Below, piece after piece: positions 32,996 to 43,456 of a stretch of DNA of 64,000 nucleotides; within the stretch, counting starts at the first letter, position 1, and each line of letters starts with the position of its first letter. The stretch comes from Toxotes chatareus (lineage: Eukaryota; Chordata; Actinopteri; Toxotidae), in assembly GCA_016801885.1 (NCBI GenBank), contig CM028898.1, positions 1,860,001 to 1,924,000 of the forward strand. The letters run 5' to 3'. The notes under the pieces were generated by a model, which had not been told where the DNA came from, searched no databases, and saw only the letters and a program-made list of their open reading frames with translations. The translations under genes and the position numbers were made by a program.

Positions 32996-34929
32996 ACTAA
33001 TGTTTTTTGCCAGATAATGTCGTCTCATTTTTTTTCTTACTTTTTTAACATCGGAAATCAAAGCTACTGTCTGATCACAAGCCTTTGTAATTCCACCCAG
33101 CAATCAAAACTTTAAAAAGCGACCGGTGTTTCTGTCTGACCGTGCTGAGTTTGACAGGTGCAATAAATGAGTAATTTCCTTTGGACACTGCTCTGTGATT
33201 GATTGATCTGGTTTGGCACAATTGCTCGCTTGTAGATAATATCATAATCTCAGCTGCCTCACACTGCCATTGATTCGCACGCTCATTGCTATGCAGACAG
33301 CTTGCTTAGTTTCGAAGTTTATGGCGAGGAAAGTGTATGAAAGATGGTGTGAAAACTTTGCAGTGAAGGCTGCAGTGAAGCTAAAAGGAGTAATCTGTCT
33401 TGCCATGCATGAACAACACCATTAATTCTGTTCAAGTCAACATCCTATAAATGTGTTACTTTATAAAACCGGTGAGTCAAGGTTTAGGTAACAAATCGCA
33501 GAGGTTGGCTTTTTTTTTTTTTTGTGACCTTTGAGAGAAAACACTAGAATCAACGTAATGAAATGTTCATTAGCACGGAGTGATTTGGTGAATTAAAGAC
33601 TGTAGATGAGGCTCAGTAAATGTAAAATAATTTCCTAGGTTGATTTGATTTTCATGTCAAGTGTCTCATGCCATTGATGTAATTTCTCAATCAGGCAGAG
33701 CTCAGAAAAGGTTATTTCAAAGAGCAGATTGAGTAAAAGGCTGTCACACTGCTTCTGGAGTAGACTGTACAAACCTCATCCTTCCTTCCTCGCTCTGACA
33801 CACACTTTACACCTCTCTTTCATCACCATTTTACTGCAATCCCTGGGAGATTGAACACAATGTCATTCCACATATGGTAAAACATAAAAAAAAAATCACT
33901 TCTGGGCACAAATGATGAAAGGAAAGACAAAGATCAGGGCAAATGAATAGTTATGTCATTATCTGCCTATTTCACTCGGTCCCTGCTGCGAATTCCACAT
34001 TGCTAATTCATCTTTGTGTCCTTGCTCAGATCTGTGGAGCAGATTTGGTTATCAGTGGGGGGTCACCCGCCTCGGAGGCACTCCTTCCTCATTAAAGTCC
34101 TGTCCGGTGAGGAATCCTATTGGCACTGGGGTTGAACTGCAGCAGAGCCCTGCTGAGGAGCTTTGTTTAAACAGCGTTGCGGTATATTATCCAACATAAT
34201 GGAGACTCCATTCCCGGCCCCAGCCCTCAGCAGCTCATGTATTTACATGGGGTTATCTCCTCCTCAATGTCAGGCATAGGGCAACACGCCAGGCCAGGTG
34301 GAAGTGGGACAGAAGAGAAAATGGGACCCAAAGCTGAGAAAATTGTCCCTCTGACTGTGGGTGAAGAGCAAATCTAATTTATTTGGTTGTTAGCTCAGTT
34401 AACTGATGTGTTAGAGTGAGAAAGGCCACCTTTGTGGGTCCAAGAGAAAGCCAGCAAACAGTGAAAACAGAAAGGTAAATATTATTATTTAAGCAGTGGT
34501 TCACAGGTTTTTTAAGGTTTTCAAATCCTGATTTGTAAAAGGAAATGGGCTTTGGATGAGTCACAAAGGGCTGTTTTAATATGGCAGCTATTTGAAAATT
34601 AGTTTTACTTCCTTTATTATCATAATTTGTGCATGATACAATTATTCTGCAGAGGATAGTGAAGGTGGAATGCACCAAAGAAACGTGGACATGATAAGAA
34701 ATTATGATTTTTATTTTTTATTTTTTTTTTGTTATCTTAAGTAGGCTGCACCAACAGCATGGCATGTGTTTCAGAGTGGATTTTTATGGGGGTGTCAGTG
34801 CACTCAGTGCCATCCAACGAATCCACCAGTAAAACTCCCACTGGTCCAGATGTTCAGGCCACCCCTGCTGAGGTAATAGACCTTTAGCAACCGAGCTAAA
34901 CTTAAACTGATGAAGTAGAAATGCTTTTG
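32996..34929. other. Intronic stretch with candidate regulatory block
   Basis: The segment 33960-34260 (CTGCGAATTCCACATTGCTA, GGGGTCACCCGCCTCGGAGG, CATTAAAGTCCTGTCCGGTG) is unique-looking, GC-balanced and motif-dense; I consider it one of the better candidates for a conserved intronic element. Both 60-70 codon + strand frames over it lack protein character. Confidence 0.45.
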
Positions 34930-34957
34930 TTTGTGTGTGTGTGTGTGTGTGTGTGTG
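34930..34957. repeat. (GT)n microsatellite
   Basis: About 14 GT units. Confidence 0.93.
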
Positions 34958-35534
34958 GGACTGGCCATAAAACAGCATGATTTAGTGTTCATTATCTTCT
35001 GGTTGCAGCTAAATTTTTGTTTCCCTGATTTAGACATTTGGCCAGTTACAAGACATCAGGACATGCATACTGGAGGCCTGAAACGTGCTTACCACACAAG
35101 GTCCTTTAATGTGTTTGCATTCTGTAGCCGCCTGTGTACAACAGTACTTTTCAAGGTTTTTCAGTGAACACAATAGACTCACAGGAAATGATGTATGCAT
35201 TGGATGTGATATGGACGCATGTATCACATCATGCATATGAAAACAGTCCAGACCACAAGTCCAACAGTTTGTTTGGCTGCACTGTAAACAGAGACACAGG
35301 TTGCTAGTCTGCTGTTGTATTTCTGAAGGAGAACCCCCCCCTCAAGGTGTCTTTGCTGCCCCCACTGGTTGCTTGGTTACATGTGTGTCTTTGAAAGGAA
35401 TTCTGGGTGATGTATTAACAAAACACCAGCCATTACACTGACTATATTTCAATGTGAAGCACGTCCTACAGTAACTAGTCAGTTAAACGCTGTCGAAATG
35501 CTGCCTGCAAAAACTTTTCACCCCTGTTTCAAGC
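34958..35534. other. Intronic spacer, nothing recognised
   Basis: No repeat or reading frame of note, apart from a C-run (ACCCCCCCCTC) near 35333-35342 and ATGCAT-type palindromes around 35190-35240. Confidence 0.5.
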
Positions 35535-35810
35535 AAGGTTGTCCTTGAACATCAGAAAAATGCAGGTCACTGCATTGACGGGGAAGACATCAAAGTTCAG
35601 TGGACGCCTGGCGAAAGATCAAGGGGGAGATTCGCATTCGACACCAGAGGCCATCTTTGAACAGAGAGGGAGAGTTACCATCTCACCTGTTTTTATGTGA
35701 TTGCAGTTCAGTCCTCAGGTTACGTGTTGATCAAAGAGCTAATTTCATTCACTGAGGAAGACTCTGAGACAGCTGAAAGCCTCACAAAAAAAGCAAATAA
35801 GTGCAGTTAA
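35535..35810 (+). mobile_element. Penelope-like element relic, GIY-YIG endonuclease end
   Basis: One + strand frame reads VVLEHQKNAGHCIDGEDIKV; after a frameshift the next reads RKIKGEIRIRHQRPSLNREG. These match the C-terminal end of Penelope-like retroelement proteins (EHxxxTGHxIDWxxVK ... RRIKEAIxIRxxxPSLNRDxG), where the GIY-YIG nuclease closes. The following CACTGAGGAAGACTCTGAGA plus AGCTGAAAGCC resembles the 3' untranslated tail that follows such elements in fish. It is strongly 5'-truncated with no RT core. It is sense to ca10. Confidence 0.72.
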
Positions 35811-37949
35811 GATAATGGTGAAATCTGATCTGTTTTAAAGTACATGTCCAGACATCTTTTGTAAATTAAAATCACTAAATAAACGTTTCCTGGGTTTTGG
35901 ATTACAGTGAATTGAGCCTGCTCTCGTGCTCTCGCTGTTCGTAAACTCACCTCTCACTGAGACAGGGCAGCAGCCGTACGAGTTTGTGTGTTTGACCACC
36001 ATTGATTTGTCTGTGTTTGAAGCCGTCCCTGTCTGCCTGTGCACTCTGCATAATGTCTTCAGACGCCCTATTTTTCCGCCAGCTACCTCGCGCTTACAAT
36101 GCAAGCTGCTGTTCTGCCGCCATAAGCAAAACAGGGAATGCACAGAGCCCCAAGGATGCAGCTCAATCTTTACATCTCTCCGAGCACAGCAGGCACCACA
36201 GCACAAACCTGTGATATGATACTCAGCTTTTGCATTCCGCTGACATTCCTCTGCAGATCCTGGGAAAAAAAAAAGTTTTATCAACACTCAGTGACTCCAC
36301 AGGGATTGTTTTAGTCACCTGCCTCTGGCTGCAGGTTTGCTTATTGCTAAAAAAGTCTCAAATTCAATGCCTCCAAAACAATTTCAGTCTAAAAAAAATA
36401 TGACATATTTAATTTTCCTGTCTTCCTTCACATTACGAAGCAGCCGGTATACAAGGGAGCAGAGGTGAAGCATAAAGCAACTTGTGGCATCTGCGAGCAA
36501 TCTGTCCACGGCATTGTGCGCCATTTGTTTCCCTCTGGGGGCGTATGTAAGGAGTTTAACACAACACGATTTACCACGGCAATGTAAATCAAAGGAAAGA
36601 CCGGAGTACAAACATCAGCAACTTACTGTACTGTAGGTACACAGCTGCTCTGCACACACACTGTATGCTAATTCTCCTAAATGCCACTCGGAGAAGCTAA
36701 ACTCACAACGCAGCCGCTGACAGAGTCGCACATAACCGAAAATAAACAGGTCAGGCAGATGAGGCGAACCAGAGGTAATCGGGTATTTTCCTCTGTAATC
36801 TTCTTTGTCCTGCACCAGACTCAGACAACCACAGATTATTTGACTTGTATCAGAGTTTGTAATCCCCCCCGCCCCCAGTTCACAATATCAGTATCAATAA
36901 AAGGAAATGCTATTTGGCAGTGAGATCCGTGGTGAGATATAAAGCAAGCCACCATCAGGTCCTCTCTGATATGATATTGTCTTCAGGAGGTTTTATTATT
37001 TGAGGAATATACAGAGCTTCGCTTCACATGGCTGCCCAGACCCTCAGCTGAATGCTGAATCACAGTTAGCCTGCCAAATGCTAATGGGAACAGCTAACAC
37101 ATTGCATTGAAGGACAGTTTTTCACTCTAAAAGCGCTTTGACAAGCAGATCAAATTCACACTTATGATGAATAACAAGCACCGGGTATACATATTCATCA
37201 GTGTCGTAGCCACATATGCATAAGTGACCAAGACCATGATCTTTCACAGACCTTTAATCCAGAGCTGTTATTTGCATGAACAGAACCATAAGAACCTTAA
37301 TCATGTAATCGTGCAGTAGATGTCAGGACATTGTAGAAGAACTGCTGATTATGAACATTTTGCAGATAAACAGTTCTGTACTGACTGACCTCCACCAGCA
37401 TCCGAATTATATTTACACAGCACAAAACTTTAAAAGGAAGCGAATCTTCAAAAATTGTAATAATAAATCGATTGTTAATCTTTGCTTTTTTTTCTTTGTC
37501 CATAAAGAACAATATATGTTCGTGTTCGTAATGCGTAGAATACAGAAAGCTGATAAGTCAGGCTAACTGAAAATCAAAGAGCAGAAAGAGAAAAACAGAA
37601 ACCGAAAAGAGCAAAAGAATCAGAGAAAAGGCAGATTTGATCTAAATAAGGATGGAGTGAAGGTACAGAATAACCCACTGAGTCAGTTTTGACTGAGCGT
37701 ATCTTAAGTGATCAGTACAGATCAAAAGAGAGAGAGTGAGGGAAGTAAAAAAAAAAAAGTTTTCCTAAAGTCAGAGTGAGTCGGAGGCCAGCAGTGCTCA
37801 CAGTGACTCTGTGATTGACAGCCAGCCACCGATTCACACTGACCTGTGGAATTGAAGGATTTAAAGGAGGTGAGGAAAGTGTCTGCACCTATCATCATGG
37901 GGTTACTGTCAACTAGGAGGAATATTTTTTCAATTTCCAACACTTTTCT
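35811..37949. other. Intronic stretch with candidate regulatory blocks
   Basis: A 150-codon minus-strand frame (35835-36287) exists but has no recognisable domain and overlaps equally open + frames, as GC-richer conserved non-coding DNA often does. The segments 35900-36240, 36420-36760 and 36990-37200 (GCTGAATGCTGAATCACAG, AAAGCGCTTTGACAAGC) are complex and repeat-free. No gene is called. Confidence 0.4.
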
Positions 37950-38580
37950 TTCTTTGTGCGTCTCTAAGAAAACTCCACCACCCCTCCGTCCAACCTTCAA
38001 CTCTATTTATCCCACCACTCTCTTTCTCTTAACCTCCACTTAGCTGCCTCTGCTTTCATCTCCACGCTTGGTCATACTCAGACCTGACTTCTCTCCTCAT
38101 ATACCCCCTCTTCAACCCTTCCCTGCCCATCTACCATCTCCCCTGTCCTCTCATCTCCTTTCTTTCATCTCCCCTCTCCTCCTCGTCTCTTCCTTCTCTG
38201 CTGTCATTTCTTCTCTCTTGATCTGACTGTGCCTCCCACTAAGGCTGTCTACTTTCTGTCCTTACCTCTTTTCTCCCCTTCACTTACCGTCTTTGCTTAT
38301 ATTTACTCTTCTATTTCCTCCTTCTCTCATCTTCTCACTTTATCTGTTAGTCCCTCTCCTTCTGTCTCATCCGTCCTCTTCTCTTTTCGCCTATTTCCTC
38401 TCTTTTTCTTCCCACCTGTTTTCCTTTCCACCTTTTCCATCCTATTACCACCTGTTTCCTTTCTTGCTTTCCTCTCCTCCTTTCTTCATCTGCTCCCTTT
38501 TCTCCCTTCCTTTCCTCTTCCCATCTGTTTCCTTTCCTCTTCTCCTGTCTCCTCGCCTCTGTCAGTCAGTGGAGGGTAAA
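37950..38580 (+). repeat. Pyrimidine-rich tract with degenerate 36-bp minisatellite
   Basis: About 630 bp of C/T-dominated sequence. In the last 300 bp the motif CA(C/T)CTGTTTCCTTTC or a close variant recurs with starts at about 38341, 38413, 38449, 38487 and 38522: a spacing of 35-38 bp or its double. This indicates a decayed tandem array. Two Ser/Leu/Phe/Pro-rich frames of about 100 codons over it are products of base bias. Confidence 0.8.
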
Positions 38581-38969
38581 TAAAGGGGAGGTTATGAGGG
38601 CCATCCTGTCCATCACGCAGCCACTTAATACCCACAGCTGTCACTGTGTGTACACAAGTGTGTGTTTCAGTGCTCTGTGTATGTGTGTTGATCCAGTTCA
38701 GACAGCTAGAGTGTGTATGAGCGGGATTTTCCAAATATCACATTAGAAATTGAGAGAAGGTCATCAAAAATGTAAATACTGCCCAGACAGAAGCCCAGCG
38801 TGTTTTCCTCCTCTCTGCTGAAACAACTGGAATGATTTCCCGCTGTGTGTGTGAATGTGTAGACTTGTTTTAGGTTGAGGTTAGGCATTCATTTGAGATG
38901 GTTAGGGTAAGTGGCAAGGGAATGTATTATGTCAATGATATGTCCACACGAATATAGTAAGTTAACAAT
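38581..38969. other. Intronic spacer between simple repeats
   Basis: Includes imperfect TGTGTG patches (38640-38690, 38840-38860). Nothing else is recognisable. Confidence 0.5.
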
Positions 38970-39016
38970 GTGAGTGTGTGTGTGTGCGTGTGTGTGTGTG
39001 TGTGTTTGTGTGTGTG
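38970..39016. repeat. (TG)n microsatellite, interrupted
   Basis: TG array with GAGTG, GCG and TTTG interruptions. A second array lies 165 bp downstream. Confidence 0.92.
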
Positions 39017-39180
39017 CATGCACCAGATCCTCAGTACATCTCAGTGTTTTAATAAGTTGACCCAGGAAGCCACAGAGGCTGCGAGGGTGGAGTTTCTCTC
39101 CCCTGAGAGGACTTGTCACTGACAGAAAGACAGAAACACAGGAGGAATGCCAAAACCACAGGAGAGCCTCTGCTGTCAGT

Positions 39181-39228
39181 ATGTGTGTGCGCATGTATGT
39201 GAGTGAGTGTGTGTGTGTGTGTGTGAGA
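39181..39228. repeat. (TG)n microsatellite, compound
   Basis: ATGTGTGTGCGCATGTATG then GAGTGAGTG then TG units; an imperfect alternating purine-pyrimidine tract that could adopt Z-form. Confidence 0.9.
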
Positions 39229-40739
39229 ATTTTGTTCCCTCACCAATTTTCTCCTCTGCCCTTTCTCCTATTCAAGGGGCAATTTTAATCAGTGATGTCG
39301 AGAGAGGCACTTCACCTCTCTATCAAATTTCATCACAGTGGGGGAAAATCATTTCTACTAACGATGTCTGGTTTTTATTGGGGCGTTTCTGCTGTGACAC
39401 TGAGAAAAAAAAAAGTGTTATTTTCAAAACGTAAATATTACCAGCGCATTTGACTGTTATCATTATTCACAGTCTAGGAGTCAATATGATGTATTTGTAT
39501 GAGAGCAATGCTACAGGATGCTGTGACTGACACATGATCAAAAACCCAAACATGCATCAGTTCAGTGACAGCTGTGAGAGAATGGTGTTAGAATCTTTGG
39601 TCGTCAGTTCAAAATAATGGTCCCAGATCACACTCTCAGTTTGGAGCTTTGGAGACTAAAGGCAACCTGCAGCAAAGTTCAGACAGTCAGAAGTTTAGGG
39701 CCAAACTCTGAATGACACTGCTGATAGGATCCACATCTACAAACTAACCAATCAGAATGCAATTTTTTTTTTTTTTTTTTTTTTAAGTTAGAGTAACATT
39801 TAATACTACAAAACAATTATGATTTTTAAAAAGTATTTTTAAAAATTCAGTGCAGCAGAACCAAAGATATAAGATATCAGATAACTTCAAAACCTGGGGT
39901 CTAAATTAAAAATTATTATTATTATTATTATTATTTTAACACTATTAACACTGTGATTATTTTCTTGCTAAGTTTCTATTTCCCTGATCCCACATACTTT
40001 CAGACGTACACACACTTCCAAACAGCTCCCATAGTTCCCTCATGAACACTGCTGTATTGCCATGAACACTACTTAAAGCTACATTTAACATAGATATTTT
40101 GATGTTGTAGAATAATCGTTTGCATTAGTGAACATGTAATACTGTTGAGCGTGTAAACACCTCCACAACACCTTTTCCCTCCATGTGTAAAAAAAAGAGA
40201 TGTTAACGTGTAAAACATGGCATCGGCACTGACTCCAGGAGACACCAGCATCTCGATAATGAAGCTCTGCTGAAAAACCACTTTGCAGCTGATGTGCTAA
40301 TCTCAAGTGTTGAAGAGTGTCACAGTGCGCAGTTATCAATTCTTTAATGCGGGTCAGCAGGGTGAGGAGGTTTTTACATCAACAGGAACATTTAGACGTT
40401 CACCTATGGAAATGTGCACATTTGAATGCGCGCATTTATTTGTAGACTGTGCGGTTTTTAATGCTGCACTGTGCTATAAGCTGTGTTTGCCAATGGTACA
40501 GGAGTCAGTGTGATGACAAGTGAGGACACTTTAGTATATGGACAGGAAGAACTGGCCACAGCCACCCACACTACTACTGCTCTATTTCATACTTTGTTGT
40601 GTGAGTTCACCAGCAGTTTAGGGTTGAGATTTGGGACTGCAACTCCCATGATACTTGATGTAAACAGGAAGTCCCCTAGAAATTACGTTGTATTCATGAA
40701 GCACTACATTTATTAATGGCAGAGTCACCAGAGGGTTAT
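39229..40739. other. Intronic stretch with T-run and (ATT)n
   Basis: A T-run of 22 lies at 39763-39784 and an (ATT)n array at about 39911-39936. The remainder has no recognised features. Confidence 0.55.
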
Positions 40740-40890
40740 TGGCGTGGATGATGGGTTTGTAATGTGCATCACTGTCACACCAGAGACTGGAGTTTGCATC
40801 CCGAGTCCTGTCTGTGGTTAGGTTTAGGTAAGAAAAGCAACTCTGGTTAAGGTTGGGGGATAGTTGGGGGAAGATAGTGATTGGTCACAG
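40740..40890 (+). repeat. Fish SINE-like repeat fragment
   Basis: CACACCAGAGACTGGAGTTT, GCATCCCGAGTCCTG, then TGGTTAGGTTTAGGTAAGA, CTCTGGTTAAGGTTGGGGG and GGGGGAAGATAGTG. This order, a tRNA B-box-like GTTTGCATCCC followed by GGTTAGGTTTAGG and GGTTAAGGTTAGGGGAAGAT, is typical of a widespread fish interspersed repeat. An A-box was not found, so the tRNA origin is inference. Confidence 0.5.
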
Positions 40891-41835
40891 AACTTTTTTC
40901 TGTTTTAACCTAGACCACAGTGTCTCCCTAAGCTTAATGAAAGTGCGCTGAGTGCCTCATTATGCTCTTAGAAAATGTAATATGTGTATCATGTCAGTTA
41001 GTTCATTTGCCCATTTTTATTTCTGAGGACATGTGCCGACACCTCTGTGCTTTAACCTGTCAGTGAGAACAGGAAGTGGGCTTTATCTTCCTCTGTATTC
41101 TCAGTATGTTATCTGGTTTGAGTTATTCTCCACGCTCTCTGTATTTGTTCTGCTCTTGTCGAAATCTGTCTCTCTGCCATCTCAACAACCCACACAAGGA
41201 TCGGGCAAGTTTGCTTAATGTTATTTAACCTAATCTTATGACTGATATATTTCTAGATGATGTGCATGACCTTGAATATAGCAACAGAGAACATCCTTGT
41301 AGCTCAGCCACAGGAGCCAGGAACATTTCTGTTGAATCTCCGAGGTGCCAGATGGCAGTAACTCAGCCTCATCATACAGTAATTGGTTAGAAACCACAAG
41401 GAAAGCAATGCATAGACCTCAACAAGAATTTCAACGGCAGCATTGTTTGCATAATTTCAGTTTTATGATGTATTGGCTGGCTTAAAACCAAAAGCATAGA
41501 ATTGTTACACACATTATTAAACATTATGTCATCAGAGGCATTGTTTATTCTGCTTAACAGGCAATTGCACAGAGGTTTTCTTATCCCGCTCAAATCTTCT
41601 ACATAGCCTGAATCCGAACCTTCATGAAGAGACTGTTTCATCTTTTATGTAGTTCTAATATTTTACTTATCTGCCTGCACTTCCCAGAAATCACTTTGCG
41701 GCAGTGCTACCAGCGCTTTTCCATCTCTGGAGTGGCAGAAACTCTCACACCTCCAAACACACAAGCATGTGACCCTTGCTATTTATTTTGGCACATGGTA
41801 TGGCCACCAGCTTTGACCTAAGTGACCTCTCGGGC
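40891..41835. other. Intronic spacer, nothing recognised
   Basis: Ordinary sequence; no repeat family or coding signal was recognised. Confidence 0.5.
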
Positions 41836-41935
41836 TTTGTAGCTTGGAAAATGGGAGTGATGTGAGATCTCCTGCCAGTTTGAGTTAATAACTCAGGAGC
41901 TGCATTTTGTACAAGCTTGTACAGTTTATTATATG
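41836..41935 (-). mobile_element. Short LINE RT fragment (L2/CR1-type)
   Basis: The minus strand reads LYKLVQNAAPELLTQTGRRS then HITPIF, matching the LQLVQNAAARLLTGTRKRDHITPIL signature of L2/CR1-group reverse transcriptases. About 100 bp is recognisable; flanks diverge. This is the very segment missing from the larger LINE at 27.8-28.3 kb, so it is a separate copy. Confidence 0.7.
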
Positions 41936-42775
41936 ATCCCCGTGAAGTGCTGCCCCCATCATAGCACAGCGCGCCAACAGGACCAGAACCACACACACAG
42001 CGAGGTGATGAGATGATGATAATAGATCTATATTTAATACCTTAAAAATGTTTAGCGATTTATGCTTCTCAACCTCAACCAGTAGTCTCTCCTCAAGCAT
42101 TATACACAAATGAGAGACAGCAACAAACACAGAAAGACGTGAGGAGAGAGGAGTTAAGCTTACACGTTAGACAAAATGACTAGTGCAGCTTTTACTGATG
42201 TGACGAGTAATCAAGAATTATCAATAATTAACATGACGACAACATTAGCGCGACATTAGCATGATATTAACATGCTGGTCAATTTTAAGGAAAGTTGTGA
42301 TTAGATTTCAGCTTCTATTAGAAAAGACCTGTGGTCATCGTCATTATTTTATTTTAATATGGACAGTAAACCTGACAAACACGTTTCACTTTTTCAGAAG
42401 CAAGTGCAAGAGCAGCCAGACAAAAGAGCGGTGTCAACTGGTACTGACTCTGACTAATAATAAAAACAAACCTGTGGCCAATGACAGATAAAACCTGCTG
42501 GTCTGAATCTGTGTAGTTCGCCGTTGTCCCTTCTCATCTCAGAGTCTTTTTCATCTGGTAAAGGCGGTTCGCCTGTTCTCTGCAGCATTCCCCTCCAGCA
42601 TGCTTGTCTTCCTCCGACTGATTAATATGACTGTTATTCTTTGGATTTCATGTTCTTTGTCTAGTCAAGCAAAGTAGCTCTCAGAGCTCACACAGTCTCA
42701 CTCCATTCTTCAATTTCGTGCAAACAGACTTCTGTTCCTGCAACTACAACAAACACAGAAGTTTCTGTGTTTCTT
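41936..42775. other. Intronic spacer, nothing recognised
   Basis: Contains CATTAGCGCGACATTAGCAT-like short tandem similarity near 42240-42275 (ATTAGC/ATTAAC units). No coding signal. Confidence 0.45.
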
Positions 42776-43456
42776 TTATTCAGGGAAAAACCAACAGTGG
42801 GAGCTTAGAAAAGTAAATGGAAAAGCCTGACGCTTCTGGGTAATGAAGTCCTCAGTTTTCCAATCTGGCTGCTCTTTGGGTCTAGCAATGCACTTAATGG
42901 CTGATAGCAGCTGTAAGTACAAAATCTGCTGTACAGTCAAAATGATGATTCCTACGTGGCTTGATAATGTACAATCACATTTTTGGACTGTATTGAGCAG
43001 TAAACATTGTTGATTACATGAATCGGACACTTCATTTTTTACTTCTGGTTTATTATAGGAGTGGAAAACCACCAATGAGCAGTTGGGAAAACTGAAATTA
43101 TCCCCACTTTGTAAAACCCCACTGCTGTGAAAGTGAGACACCAACTCCTCTGGTAAATCACAATCCCTTTCAGTTGCTCTGATCTCTGAAGCAACAAAAT
43201 GAGTTAAGACTTGAAAGAGGATTTTGAAAACAGCCAGAAACAAGAATAAAAAGGAGCACTCAGAGGAAGTAACAAATGAGCTCTCACTGAGCAAAAACAT
43301 CTCAGCCTTGATGGGAAGTTGGTGGTGGAAGATGGTGCTGGGGCATTGCATCAGCTTTTTAATTACAGCGCTACAGTATGTTGGAGTAAACAGGGTAGAC
43401 CAGATTAGGAGAGGAAAACACAAGTGAATATAACCTTCGAAAACATCATGTTTCAA
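42776..43456 (-). CDS. Unidentified 226-codon open frame on the antisense strand
   Basis: The longest uninterrupted frame in the window (226 codons plus a few upstream). It does not begin with ATG: the listed head codon is TTG and the first ATG is about codon 36 (MQCPSTIF). The translation is Ser/Leu/Phe/Cys-rich, with a hydrophobic stretch FLFLFLAVFKILFQVL, then EIRATERDCDLPEELVSH, SCNQQCLLLNTVQKCDC and a second hydrophobic segment before ending WFFPE. I recognise no family or LINE motif. The base composition matches the surroundings. A frame this long is improbable but not impossible by chance in 64 kb. It could be a relic of an intronless insertion, a poorly known repeat, or noise. Confidence 0.25.
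   Translation of the reverse strand: MKHDVFEGYIHLCFPLLIWSTLFTPTYCSAVIKKLMQCPSTIFHHQLPIKAEMFLLSESSFVTSSECSFLFLFLAVFKILFQVLTHFVASEIRATERDCDLPEELVSHFHSSGVLQSGDNFSFPNCSLVVFHSYNKPEVKNEVSDSCNQQCLLLNTVQKCDCTLSSHVGIIILTVQQILYLQLLSAIKCIARPKEQPDWKTEDFITQKRQAFPFTFLSSHCWFFPE

Noticed and set aside
35835..36287. 150-codon minus-strand frame
   Set aside because: Length is within chance expectation for 64 kb, opposite strand is equally open, and no recognisable motif; not called as a gene.
38229..38583. Two overlapping + strand frames of 96-116 codons
   Set aside because: Ser/Leu/Phe/Pro-only composition in two frames at once, caused by the pyrimidine tract; no domain.
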